A stretch of 19,173 nt of DNA, taken from contig JAISVU010000282.1 in the NCBI GenBank assembly GCA_031271375.1, forward strand, positions 1-19,173. The letters are read 5' to 3'. This stretch comes from Clostridiales bacterium (GTDB taxonomy: Bacteria > Bacillota > Clostridia > Lachnospirales > WRAX01). Below the pieces are notes generated by a model. The model saw only the letters and a list, made by a program, of their open reading frames with translations. It made no database searches and was not told the DNA's origin. Positions 7,155 through 15,390 of the stretch are shown piece by piece. The translations under genes were made by a program, and so were the position numbers. Numbering within the stretch: position 1 is the stretch's first letter; each line of letters begins with the position of its first letter.

Positions 7155-7656
7155 CATGTTTTGAGTGCATCATCAGCATACAGGCGGCGTGGCGCTGTTT
7201 GTCCGTAATGATTTCGTACAATATGTCGCGAAACTCCAGGTCGATAAGCGCGAAGTATATCTGCCGGAAGAGTTCGACGCCGGTGAATTCCTTATGAAAG
7301 CGCTCTTCGAAGAAGCCGGGCAGCGTGATCGCCGCCGCGCTTCTGTCCGGCATTTGCGGCGCCGGGGTTTTTGGCGGCTCTGATGGGTTTCCGGTCATAC
7401 TGCGCATGATATCGCTCAACTGGCGGCAATGCTTCACATTGTCCAGCGTTATACCCCTCGCGGTGGCCATATCGTCTTCGGACGACAGCGAGCTCTGGAG
7501 GTTTTTATATACTTTGGCGTTATCCTCCGACATCATAAGCGCCGTGCCGATCATCTCCATGAGCTTTTTATCATGGATGCCCAGGTTCTGCTTCTGCACG
7601 GCGGGCGCCGCGTCTCTGTTCATCCGCTCATCCGCGTTAAAATAATCGTTATCCAT
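7144..7656 (-). CDS. Uncharacterised helical protein, possibly ferritin-like
   Basis: A 170-residue soluble protein with no family I can name firmly. The first 27 residues look disordered. Then come amphipathic helices: about 28-58 with Glu44, 60-85 with Asp72-x3-His76, a Pro-rich linker at about 90-105, and 120-165 with Glu141 and Asp152-x3-His156. The duplicated acid-x3-His layout in long helices recalls diiron ferritin-like proteins, but the usual ExxH spacing is absent, so this is tentative. ATG at 7656 is preferred, with GGGGTGA 4 bases upstream; an ATG 10 codons earlier has no site. It is divergent from the FliK-like gene and convergent with the decarboxylase operon. Its TAG stop lies in the CTAG repeat. 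Confidence 0.65.
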   Translation of the reverse strand: MDNDYFNADERMNRDAAPAVQKQNLGIHDKKLMEMIGTALMMSEDNAKVYKNLQSSLSSEDDMATARGITLDNVKHCRQLSDIMRSMTGNPSEPPKTPAPQMPDRSAAAITLPGFFEERFHKEFTGVELFRQIYFALIDLEFRDILYEIITDKQRHAACMLMMHSKHARC

Positions 7657-7755
7657 CCAGTCACCCCATATAATTATTCTATACATAAGAATATATTTTT
7701 TGAACGCGCTGATTATGACAAATCCAAATACAACTCCATTCTAGGAGGTGCTTGT

Positions 7756-9408
7756 ATGGAAATAAGCGGAAATATCACCTGGCCTCCCGATTTCGCCGCG
7801 CAGCTCCCCGACGCGGAAGCCGCCGCCGAGGCTCTTAAAGGCGAGCTTACGCGGCTTGGCGCGGAAATGCCGATAGCGCAGGCGCAAGCCACCCCGGTAG
7901 AGAATCTAATACTGGCATTGAAGTTTCTGGGTTTTAAGCCCTCGGAGGAGAATGTCCAGATAGCGACATTGCTTGTGAAAAACGGCATTCCGTTCACCGC
8001 CGATAACCTGCGGAACCTTAACCGCGCGATGAAGCTCACCGGTGAAAGCAAGCAGGCGCTCTTCCTGCTGCAGAATAACCTGACCGTCAACTCAAAGAAC
8101 GCGGAGCTGATAAAGGCCTTTGTCCGCAGCGAAGTCTCGGTTATGGCAAATTTGAAGGACATAGCGAATACGGTGCGCGATCTGCCGGAAGGCCCGCTGA
8201 AGCAGGTTCTTACGGATATCCTGTCGGGGGAGGAGAGCGCGGCGCAGACGGCCCCGTCTGAACAGCCTGCCGCGTTAAAAGAAACGGCGGCGCAGAAAAA
8301 TGCCGCTGTCAGTGCCAATACCGATACCACTACCAATACCAACGCCAATGCCGATATCGCTAACGCGCCTGATACGGCGGTTCCGGCAGAGCCTCAGGAA
8401 ACGTCTTCCGTAAACCGGCAGGCAGCCCCGCCGTCCGCACAGAAAGCTGAAATCCCCGGTAATGCGCAGACGGCTCAGATACCTGGGCAAACCGCCGCCG
8501 CGCCGCCAAATGATAGCGTTATCCCACAGCCTGCGCCAGTTGCCGAGAATAATAACTGTACCAATATTGTGGAAACCCCTATGCCTGCCGCCGATGATAT
8601 CACGGAACCGCAATTGACAAAGCCGCAAACCCCCGTCAAAGATATTCCAATCGAAATGCCAGAAGAAATTCCAGACGAGATTTCAGACGAAATCCTAAAT
8701 ATAAAGGATGCCATGAAGCCGGAGAGACCGGAACAGCAGGCATATGCGAATGAAAAGGAAGCCCCCGTTAATAAAGAAGCCGAAAACAGTATAGAAAAGG
8801 CAAAGACCGGGCTTCCCGCCAAGTTTTTATCGCGCTACGCGCTGGACCCGGAAAAGGATGGCAAGGAAGAAATAGACAACACGCTGAACCTGCTGAGGGA
8901 GGCGCTGGCTAAGGCCGGGGCAGAGCTTACAAAGGACGGGAGCCAGCCAAAACTGCGGGAGAGCGTCGAGCGGCTTGAGCGGACGCTGGATTTCTTCAAC
9001 GACGCGAAAGCGCTGCTGTTTATGCAGATTCCAATAAACGCTCCTAACGGGGAGACCGACGCCGGACTGTATGTTTTTAACCACAAAGGACACAAAAGAA
9101 CACAAAGAAATGCCTCCTCGGCGCTGCTGGCGCTGGACCTTGATGCGCTGGGCCATTTTGAGGCGTATATCCAGCGAAGCGGGGAACATGTGAACTGCCG
9201 GTTTAAGGCGGGGGAGTTTTGCCGCAAAGCCGTTGAAACCAGTATCGTTAATCTCTCCGACCGTTTGAGGAACAAGGGTTTCCGCCTGGAGGCATGGTCA
9301 TTCCTCGATGAAACGGAGCCATTTACGCCGCTGGATACCGAACCCTCGGAGGACAACGTGAAAAAACCGCTTACCGGCGAACTGATAAACTTGGATATTA
9401 AAGCATAA
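7756..9408 (+). CDS. FliK-like protein with a C-terminal hook-length-control domain
   Basis: A 550-residue protein with three parts. Residues 1-160 are helical and charged. About 160-350 is a low-complexity linker rich in Ala, Pro, Gln, Thr and Asn with acidic repeats (PEEIPDEISDEI). From about 360 a folded C-terminal region contains LYVFNHKG, LLALDLDALGHFEAYI and CRKAVETSIVNLSDRL. This is the pattern of the FliK C-terminal domain (Flg_hook), which in flagellar assembly switches export from hook to filament. A helical head, long linker and this tail is the usual FliK build. No other flagellar gene is in the window, so its role is uncertain. ATG at 7756 has AGGAGGTG 5 bases upstream; the much longer open frame from 7429 is a shadow of the divergent gene. 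Confidence 0.7.
   Translation: MEISGNITWPPDFAAQLPDAEAAAEALKGELTRLGAEMPIAQAQATPVENLILALKFLGFKPSEENVQIATLLVKNGIPFTADNLRNLNRAMKLTGESKQALFLLQNNLTVNSKNAELIKAFVRSEVSVMANLKDIANTVRDLPEGPLKQVLTDILSGEESAAQTAPSEQPAALKETAAQKNAAVSANTDTTTNTNANADIANAPDTAVPAEPQETSSVNRQAAPPSAQKAEIPGNAQTAQIPGQTAAAPPNDSVIPQPAPVAENNNCTNIVETPMPAADDITEPQLTKPQTPVKDIPIEMPEEIPDEISDEILNIKDAMKPERPEQQAYANEKEAPVNKEAENSIEKAKTGLPAKFLSRYALDPEKDGKEEIDNTLNLLREALAKAGAELTKDGSQPKLRESVERLERTLDFFNDAKALLFMQIPINAPNGETDAGLYVFNHKGHKRTQRNASSALLALDLDALGHFEAYIQRSGEHVNCRFKAGEFCRKAVETSIVNLSDRLRNKGFRLEAWSFLDETEPFTPLDTEPSEDNVKKPLTGELINLDIKA
9081..9110. repeat. CACAAAG tandem repeat inside the FliK-like gene
   Basis: Three near-repeats of about 10 bases (CCACAAAGGA, CACAAAAGAA, CACAAAGAAA) encode the segment NHKGHKRTQRN in the C-terminal domain. 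The composition resembles the CACAGAGG-type intergenic repeats elsewhere in the window (12276-12354 and 16922-17043). It keeps the reading frame. Confidence 0.5.
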
Positions 9409-9494
9409 AGCCGTAAAATGAAGAAATAATAAGATAAAGATTGATAATCGCTATTAAACGGGCGTATATAGGTAAATATCGTATTATTTGGGTA

Positions 9495-9523
9495 TTGCAT
9501 AATTTATGATATTTATTTATTAT
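9495..9523 (+). promoter_or_regulatory. SigmaA-type promoter of groESL
   Basis: TTGCAT (9495-9500), a 17-base spacer, then TATTAT (9518-9523). The expected start of transcription lies at the left edge of the CIRCE operator, the usual arrangement for HrcA-controlled groESL. Confidence 0.6.
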
Positions 9524-9533
9524 AAGACCGTTG

Positions 9534-9560
9534 TTAGCACTCGCCTGATGAGAGTGCTAA
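9534..9560. promoter_or_regulatory. CIRCE operator (HrcA binding site)
   Basis: TTAGCACTC (9534-9542), a 9-base spacer, GAGTGCTAA (9552-9560): a perfect match to the consensus. HrcA bound here represses groESL until heat or unfolded protein titrates GroEL. hrcA itself is not in the window. Confidence 0.97.
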
Positions 9561-9601
9561 CAAAAAGAGATTTAGCATAGCTAAAAGGAGGCAACAGATT
9601 A

Positions 9602-9886
9602 ATGAATCTCAAACCATTGGGCGACAGGGTAGTTATTAAGCAGCTTAAAGCCGAAGAGAAGACGAAATCCGGCATAGTCCTGCCGTCTAACGCCAAGGAG
9701 AAGCCGCAGGAAGCCGAGGTTATCGCGGTGGGTCCCGGCGGGGTCGTCGACGGGAAGGAAATCAAAATGGAAGTAAAGCCGGGCGACAAGGTCATCTATT
9801 CCAAGTACGCGGGCACCGAGGTCAAGCTGGACGAGGTCGAGTACATCATCGTACGCCAGAACGACATTCTGGCCGTCGTCGAGTAA
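9602..9886 (+). CDS. groES: Co-chaperonin GroES
   Basis: A 94-residue Cpn10, full length for the family. It starts MNLKPLGDRVVIKQL, has the mobile-loop region around EEKTKSGIVLPSNAKEKP (about 18-35), and GDKVIYSKYAGTEVK near 60-75. It forms the heptameric lid of the GroEL folding chamber in the cytoplasm. AAGGAGG lies about 11 bases before the ATG. It is the first gene of the CIRCE-controlled groES-groEL operon, 22 bases ahead of groEL. Confidence 0.98.
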   Translation: MNLKPLGDRVVIKQLKAEEKTKSGIVLPSNAKEKPQEAEVIAVGPGGVVDGKEIKMEVKPGDKVIYSKYAGTEVKLDEVEYIIVRQNDILAVVE

Positions 9887-9908
9887 TTAAATACTAGGAG
9901 GATAACTT

Positions 9909-11534
9909 ATGGCAAAACAGATTAAATTCGGCGTCGACGCCAGAACCGCCCTTGAAACCGGGATTAACAAGCTGGCCGATACCGTTAAAGTAACCTTAGG
10001 CCCTAAGGGCCGCAACGTCATATTGGACAAAAAATACGGCTCGCCCTTAATCACCAACGACGGCGTGACGATCGCGAAAGAGATCGAGCTTGAGGACGAG
10101 TTCGAGAACATGGGCGCCCAGATCGTTAAGGAAGTGGCTACGAAAACGAACGACGTAGCGGGCGACGGCACCACCACGGCCACGGTTCTCGCCCAGGCCA
10201 TGATCCGCGAAGGGCTCAAGAATATCGCAGCCGGGGCGAACCCGATCATCCTAAAGCGCGGCATGGAGCAGGCCACTGAAGTGGCGGTTGAAGCCATTCT
10301 TGAGATGAGCCAGGAGCTTTCGGGCAAGAACCACATCGCAAGGGTCGCTGCGATCTCCGCCGGGGACGACGCGGTGGGCGCTATCATAGCCGACGCGATG
10401 GAGAAGGTCTCCAACGACGGCGTAATCACGGTCGAGGAATCCAAGACGATGAAGACCGAGCTGGAAGTCGTCGAGGGGATGCAGTTTGACCGGGGCTATC
10501 TTTCGGCTTACATGGCCACCGATATGGAAAAAATGGTCGCGGAGCTGGAAAACCCCTATATCCTGATAACCGACAAAAAGATTTCCAATATACAGGACAT
10601 CGTGCCGCTCCTTGAGCAGATTATGCAGGTTGGCGCGCGCCTCCTTATCATCGCCGACGACGTGGAGGGCGAAGCCCTTGCCACATTGATCCTTAACAAG
10701 CTGCGCGGGACGTTTGTCTGCGTCGCGGTAAAGGCCCCCGGTTTCGGCGACCGCAAGAAAGCGATGCTTGAGGATATCGCGGTGCTTACCGGCGGCGAAG
10801 TAATCGCCGACGAGCTGGGCCTCGAGCTGAAAGAGGCGCGCCTGGAGAACCTGGGCCGCGCCAAGACGGTTAAGGTAGACAAAGAGAACACGATCATCAT
10901 CGACGGTCAGGGCGAGAAATCGGCCATCAACGCCCGTGTCGCGCAGATTAAGACCCAGATTGACGACACCACCAGCGAGTTTGACAAAGAGAAGCTGCAG
11001 GAACGCCTTGCGAAGATGTCCGGCGGCGTCGCGGTAGTCAAGGTTGGCGCGGCCACCGAAATAGAGCTTAAAGAAAAGAAGCTGCGCATGGAGGACGCCC
11101 TTGCGGCCACACGCGCTGCGGTGGAAGAGGGCATTATCTCTGGCGGCGGTTCGGTGTATATCCACGCGCTGAAGACAGTGGCCGAGAAGACCAAGAACCT
11201 CGCCGGCGACGAGCTTACCGGGGCGAAGATTATACTCAAATCCCTGGAATCCCCGCTGCGCCAGATCGTAGAGAACGCAGGGCTTGAAGGCGCCATCGTC
11301 ATCAATAAGGTTAAGGAATCCAGCCGGGGCGTCGGTTTCGACGTCATCACCGAAAAGTATGTCGATATGATAGACGCCGGTATCATCGACCCCACAAAGG
11401 TCGCACGTAGCGCGCTCCAGAACGCGAACAGCATCGCCTCGACATTCCTCACAACCGAAGGCGCGGTGGCCGATATCAAGGAGCCGGAACCCCCGATGCC
11501 AGCCGGCGGCGGCATGGGCGGCGGGATGTATTAA
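9909..11534 (+). CDS. groEL: Chaperonin GroEL
   Basis: A 541-residue Cpn60, full length, forming the two-ring ATP-driven folding machine with GroES. Visible motifs are VTLGPKGRNV (about 27-36), the nucleotide-binding GDGTTTATVLAQAM (about 85-98), EGMQFDRGYLSAYM near 190, AAVEEGIISGGG near 400-415, and the Gly/Met tail ending GGGMGGGMY. Its own AGGAGGATAAC site precedes the ATG. The last codons (GGC GGG ATG TAT TAA) form part of the tandem repeat that follows: copies of this 3' end recur at 11643 and 11769, so the gene end was duplicated, although the reading frame itself is intact. Confidence 0.98.
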   Translation: MAKQIKFGVDARTALETGINKLADTVKVTLGPKGRNVILDKKYGSPLITNDGVTIAKEIELEDEFENMGAQIVKEVATKTNDVAGDGTTTATVLAQAMIREGLKNIAAGANPIILKRGMEQATEVAVEAILEMSQELSGKNHIARVAAISAGDDAVGAIIADAMEKVSNDGVITVEESKTMKTELEVVEGMQFDRGYLSAYMATDMEKMVAELENPYILITDKKISNIQDIVPLLEQIMQVGARLLIIADDVEGEALATLILNKLRGTFVCVAVKAPGFGDRKKAMLEDIAVLTGGEVIADELGLELKEARLENLGRAKTVKVDKENTIIIDGQGEKSAINARVAQIKTQIDDTTSEFDKEKLQERLAKMSGGVAVVKVGAATEIELKEKKLRMEDALAATRAAVEEGIISGGGSVYIHALKTVAEKTKNLAGDELTGAKIILKSLESPLRQIVENAGLEGAIVINKVKESSRGVGFDVITEKYVDMIDAGIIDPTKVARSALQNANSIASTFLTTEGAVADIKEPEPPMPAGGGMGGGMY

Positions 11535-11883
11535 CTAGGGCCGAGAAAAAGAAGAGCCGAGAGCCCAGATAGTTACTTTTTAAAAGAGCGGCGACGGCCC
11601 AGACTTCGTAGGGCGAACTGTGTTCGCCCGTATGACCGGAGTGGCGGCGGGATGTACTAACTAGGGCCGAGAAAAAGAAGAGCCAAGAGCCCAGATAGTT
11701 ACATTTAAAAGCGGCGACGGCCCAGACTTCGTAGGGCGAACTGTGTTCGTCCGTATGACCGAAGGGGTGGCGGGATGTACTAACTAGGGCCGAGAAAAAG
11801 AAGAGTCGAGAGCCCAGATAGTTACTTTTTAAAAAGGGCGGCGACGGCCCAGACTTCGTAGGGGAAAACTGTGTTCGCCCGAT
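11517..11883 (+). repeat. Three-unit tandem repeat that includes the 3' end of groEL
   Basis: Three units begin near 11517, 11643 and 11769 (spacing about 126 and 123 bases). Each has, in order, the groEL end GGCGGGATGTAYTAA, then CTAGGGCCGAGAAAAAGAAG, a GAGCCCAGATAGTTAC block, GGCGACGGCCCAGACTTCGTA and a GGGCGAAC-tgt-GTTCGCCC hairpin (11611-11629 in unit 1). Unit 2 has one change in the hairpin; unit 3 has lost most of its left arm. This fills the 364-base gap between groEL and acpS; no other gene is present there. The hairpins may act as terminators for groESL, though T-tracts are short. Unit 3 runs into the acpS leader. Confidence 0.9.
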
Positions 11884-11898
11884 GGCTCGGAGGGTATA

Positions 11899-12273
11899 GT
11901 GATACTGGGTATTGGGATTGATATGATTGAGATAGAACGGATCGAGAAGGCGGCTGATAAGGCCGCCTTTTTGGCTAGGATATTTACCGAGGGAGAGCTT
12001 CGGCTCTATGAGGAACGGGGGAGGAACGCCGCCGTTCTCGCGGGCTGCTTCGCCGGGAAGGAAGCCGTGGCAAAGGCGCTTGGGACAGGGTTTTCGGGCT
12101 TTATGCCCGGTGATATAGAAATCCTTAGGGATGAGGCGGGGAAGCCCTATGCCGTGCTGAAGAACGGGGCGCTGGCGCGGTTACAAGCAATAGGCGGGGA
12201 GACGGTTCATCTGAGTATCACTAATTCAAGGGATGTAGCGGCGGCATTCGTTATTATAGCAACAGCTGAGTAG
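11899..12273 (+). CDS. acpS: Holo-[acyl-carrier-protein] synthase
   Basis: A 124-residue 4'-phosphopantetheinyl transferase of the AcpS type, normal length, which loads coenzyme A's phosphopantetheine onto acyl carrier protein for fatty acid synthesis in the cytoplasm. It begins MILGIGIDMIEIERI, with the metal-binding Asp8, and has FAGKEAVAKALGTG with Glu55, then the closing HLSITNSRDVAAAFVI. The start is GTG at 11899 with GGAGGG 4 bases before it. The region upstream is the third unit of the groEL-derived repeat, so its promoter or leader has been shaped by that repeat. A CTCTGTG-type inverted repeat follows the stop. Confidence 0.95.
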   Translation: MILGIGIDMIEIERIEKAADKAAFLARIFTEGELRLYEERGRNAAVLAGCFAGKEAVAKALGTGFSGFMPGDIEILRDEAGKPYAVLKNGALARLQAIGGETVHLSITNSRDVAAAFVIIATAE

Positions 12274-12275
12274 TC

Positions 12276-12354
12276 TCTCTGTGACCTTGTCTCCGTGTCT
12301 CTGTGCCTCTGTGTGTAAAAATCTTTTCACACGGAGACACAGAGGGACAGAGAA
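12276..12354. repeat. CTCTGTG/CACAGAG inverted repeat downstream of acpS
   Basis: GTCTCTGTGCCTCTGTGTG (12298-12315 region) faces CACACGGAGACACAGAGGG (from 12329) around a loop of about 14 bases, with similar CTCTCTGTG sequence before it. Only a few positions mismatch. A second copy of this family is at 16922-17043. It could act as a terminator for acpS, with TTTTTTT at 12364-12370 beyond it. Confidence 0.75.
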
Positions 12355-12407
12355 AGGCATTTGTTTTTTTATTAACGAAGCGGGCGGGCGAAGGCGGCCG
12401 CTCCTAC

Positions 12408-12436
12408 TTGACTAAATCCCGCGTTTCTGGTAATCT
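12408..12436 (+). promoter_or_regulatory. SigmaA-type promoter for the aldehyde oxidoreductase
   Basis: TTGACT (12408-12413), a 17-base spacer, TAATCT (12431-12436) preceded by TGg, an extended -10. Good spacing, 33 bases upstream of the ATG at 12469. This suggests the Mo enzyme is transcribed separately from acpS. Confidence 0.65.
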
Positions 12437-12468
12437 TAGAGCATACCAATATCTTGGGAGGTCAACCA

Positions 12469-15390
12469 ATGGCAGTGTTACGAAAGATGTGGCTGAACAT
12501 TAACGGCGTCAACCGCATGTTCATTTGCGACCCGGAAAACGACAAGCTCGCCGATGTACTGCGCCGTATCGGATGCACCAGCGTTAAGGTGGGCTGCGGG
12601 ACCGGCGTCTGCGGCAGCTGCTCCGTTATCCTGAACGGCGAACTCATACGCTCCTGCAACAGGCGCATAAAGAACGTGGACGAATACGCGAAGGTCATAA
12701 CCGTCGAGGGCATCGGAACGCCGATGAACCCGCATCCGATTCAAATCGCCTTTATGAATAACGGCTCGATACAGTGCGGCTTCTGCATACCCGGCTTCGT
12801 TGTGTCCGCATACGCGTTGCTGTTAAAGAATAATAACCCCACCCGCGAAGAAGTGCGCGACTGGTTTACGAAGCACCGCAACGTCTGCCGCTGCACCGGA
12901 TACAAGCAGATTGTCGACGGCGTGATGGCGGCGGCGAAGGTAATGCGCGGCGAAGCCACGGTTGAAGAAATAACCTACCAGCTGCCTAAGGACAATGAAT
13001 ATTACGGCAAGCCTGTCGTGCGGCCCACAGCGCTTGCGAAGGTAACGGGGACGGCGGACTACGGCGACGATCAGGAGCTCAAGATGCCGCCGAACAGCCT
13101 CCACGCCGTGATGGTACAGCCTAAGGCCGCCCACCACGCGAATATCGTTAATATCGACATTTCCGAGGCCGAGAAGATGCCCGGCGTCCTCAAGGTTATC
13201 CTAGCGAGGGACCTTATCGAAGCCGGGGGAACGAACATCATGGCCGAAGGCCAGTTCCACGAGCGCACTACGGTTATGCAGCCCAGCCGCAAGGTGCTGT
13301 GCGACGACAAGATATACCGCTGGGGCGACGTCGTGGGCCTTGTCGTTGCCGACACGAAGGAACACGCGCGGGCGGCGGCCCCTAAGGTTAAGGTGGAGCT
13401 GGAAAAGCTGCCCGAATACCTTAACTACCTTGAAGCCGTCATGCCGGACGCGATGCGTATCCACGCCGACACGCCCAATATATTCTCAATGCAGCCGCTG
13501 CTGCGCGGCGACGGCCTGGAGGACGCTTCCAACGTCGCCGCCAGGATAGATAACGCGGATATATCCGTTGAAGGCAGCTTCTACAGCAGCAGGGAACCCC
13601 ATCTCTCGGTGGAAGGCGACGCAGTACAGGCCTATTTTGACGAGGACGGGCTATTGACGTTCCAGTGCAAATCCCAGGGCGTTTACTCCTCCATCGGGCG
13701 CATAGGCAACTCGCTGGGCCTAAAGAAAAATCAAATGCGTGTGCTGATGAACCCCACCGGGGCCAGCTTCGGTTGGTCCACTAACGCCGGGGATTTATGC
13801 CTTGCAGGGGCTGCCGCCGTTGTAATGAAAGCGCCGGTCGCCCTCAGCATGAGCTATGAGGAACACCAGCATTTCTCGGGCAAGCGCTGCCCCTCTTACT
13901 CCAACGGGCGCCTTGCCTGCGATAAGGACGGGCATATCACGGCGGGCGAGTTCGACATCGGGATGGATCACGGGGCTTACAGCTGGGGCGGCGACGATAT
14001 TATGACCAAACCGGCCCGGTTCACGTTCTGGCCCTACTATGTCCCCCACGCGGCGGGCCTTGTGCGTATTGCGAACACGAACCATAACTTCGGCACGGCC
14101 TACCGCAGCTATGGCTCACCCCAGGCCTTCACTATCGGCGAAGCCCTGGTTGACATGCTCGCGGAGAAGGCCGGGATAGACCCGTTCGAGTTCCGCTGGC
14201 TCAACATCGCCCGCGAGGGCCAAGACAACATAAACAGCTATCCCTTCCGGCAGTACCCGATGGAAGAGATGATGAAGATAATGAAGCCCCATTATGACAA
14301 GGCCGTCGCCGAGGCGAAGGCGAAGAGCACGCCTGAGGTAAAGCGAGGCGTGGGGCTTGCCTGGGGGGGATTCAACGTCACCGAAGGCGGCACCGACAGC
14401 GCGTCGGCGGCCCTGGAGCTGAACCCCGACGGAACCTTTTCGAAGTACGACACATACCAGGAGCTGGGGCAGGGCGGCGACATCGGCTCGCTTATGCTGA
14501 CGCTGGAGGCGTTGAAGCCGCTGGGCGTTACGCCGGAGCGAATCCGCCTTATCCAGAACGATACTAAATTATGCCCGGACTCCGGCATGAGCGGGGCCAG
14601 CCGCACCCATTACATGAGCGGGCACGCGACTATTATCGCCGCTGAGAAGCTGATAGCCGCGATGAAGAAGCCCGACGGGTCTTTTAGGACTTATGACGAG
14701 ATGGTTAAAGAGAATATCCCGACGAAGTATTTAGGCACGTATTCCAACACGTCCGTCCCGGGCATTAAGCGCCTTAACCCGAACACCGGCGTCGGCGACC
14801 CGAACCCCGCCTATACCTACTGCCTCAACATGGCGGAAGTCGAAGTCGACACCGCGACCGGGAAGGCCCGCTGCGTCCGTTTTGTCTGCGTTGACGACGT
14901 GGGCAAGATAGGCAATATCCAGGCCGTCAACGGCCAGGCCTACGGCGGTATAAGCCATAGCATTGCCTTCGCCCTCTCCGAAATATACGAGGATGTTAAA
15001 AAGCATACAAACCTCGCGTCCTGCGGCGTTCCGTACTGCAACGACACGCCGGACGACATTGAGGTAATCCACTACGAGCGTCCCGACGAGCTGGGGCCTT
15101 TCGGTTCCTCCGGCGCGTCTGAGGCGTTCCAGGCCTCCGGCCATGTGGCGGTAATCAACGCCATCAATAACGCCTGCGGCGTTCGCGTATATGAACTTCC
15201 CGCCACGCCGGACAAGATCAAGGCCGGGCTGGACGCCATCGCCGCCGGGAAGGAACCGCCCAAGCCCTGGAAGTATTTCCTGGGATCCGATCTTTACGAG
15301 GAGCTGGAGAACATCAAGGCAAACCCGGTCAAGTTCGGCGGCGAGGATTTCTTTGTGCCGCTTAACGAAGGGGCGGAGCGGTTCTTCTAA
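12469..15390 (+). CDS. Mop-type molybdenum aldehyde oxidoreductase
   Basis: A 973-residue single-chain enzyme of the xanthine oxidase family, very like Desulfovibrio gigas Mop, which oxidises aldehydes to acids at a molybdopterin cytosine dinucleotide centre. Domain 1 has a plant-type [2Fe-2S] site (Cys43, 48, 51, 63). Domain 2 has the second cluster (Cys103, 106, 140, 142; QCGFCIPGF and CRCTGY). The Mo domains start near 170 (RPTALAKVTGTADYG) and include AYRSYGSPQ and the catalytic Glu885 in GSSGASEAF. There is no FAD domain, so it needs an outside electron carrier. The C-terminus runs some 45 residues past where I recall D. gigas Mop ending. ATG at 12469 has GGGAGGT 6 bases upstream. A GCCGAGA-type repeat is fused to the stop. 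Confidence 0.9.
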   Translation: MAVLRKMWLNINGVNRMFICDPENDKLADVLRRIGCTSVKVGCGTGVCGSCSVILNGELIRSCNRRIKNVDEYAKVITVEGIGTPMNPHPIQIAFMNNGSIQCGFCIPGFVVSAYALLLKNNNPTREEVRDWFTKHRNVCRCTGYKQIVDGVMAAAKVMRGEATVEEITYQLPKDNEYYGKPVVRPTALAKVTGTADYGDDQELKMPPNSLHAVMVQPKAAHHANIVNIDISEAEKMPGVLKVILARDLIEAGGTNIMAEGQFHERTTVMQPSRKVLCDDKIYRWGDVVGLVVADTKEHARAAAPKVKVELEKLPEYLNYLEAVMPDAMRIHADTPNIFSMQPLLRGDGLEDASNVAARIDNADISVEGSFYSSREPHLSVEGDAVQAYFDEDGLLTFQCKSQGVYSSIGRIGNSLGLKKNQMRVLMNPTGASFGWSTNAGDLCLAGAAAVVMKAPVALSMSYEEHQHFSGKRCPSYSNGRLACDKDGHITAGEFDIGMDHGAYSWGGDDIMTKPARFTFWPYYVPHAAGLVRIANTNHNFGTAYRSYGSPQAFTIGEALVDMLAEKAGIDPFEFRWLNIAREGQDNINSYPFRQYPMEEMMKIMKPHYDKAVAEAKAKSTPEVKRGVGLAWGGFNVTEGGTDSASAALELNPDGTFSKYDTYQELGQGGDIGSLMLTLEALKPLGVTPERIRLIQNDTKLCPDSGMSGASRTHYMSGHATIIAAEKLIAAMKKPDGSFRTYDEMVKENIPTKYLGTYSNTSVPGIKRLNPNTGVGDPNPAYTYCLNMAEVEVDTATGKARCVRFVCVDDVGKIGNIQAVNGQAYGGISHSIAFALSEIYEDVKKHTNLASCGVPYCNDTPDDIEVIHYERPDELGPFGSSGASEAFQASGHVAVINAINNACGVRVYELPATPDKIKAGLDAIAAGKEPPKPWKYFLGSDLYEELENIKANPVKFGGEDFFVPLNEGAERFF

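Noticed and set aside
7429..7755. Extension of the FliK-like gene upstream of 7756
   Set aside because: This part is antisense to the divergent helical protein gene, and a strong AGGAGGTG precedes the ATG at 7756.
10251..11165. 304-codon frame opposite groEL
   Set aside because: Shadow of groEL caused by its codon use; no ribosome site or known domain.
11517..11883. CRISPR array in the groEL-acpS gap
   Set aside because: Units of about 125 bases are contiguous copies without unique spacers, and no cas gene is present.
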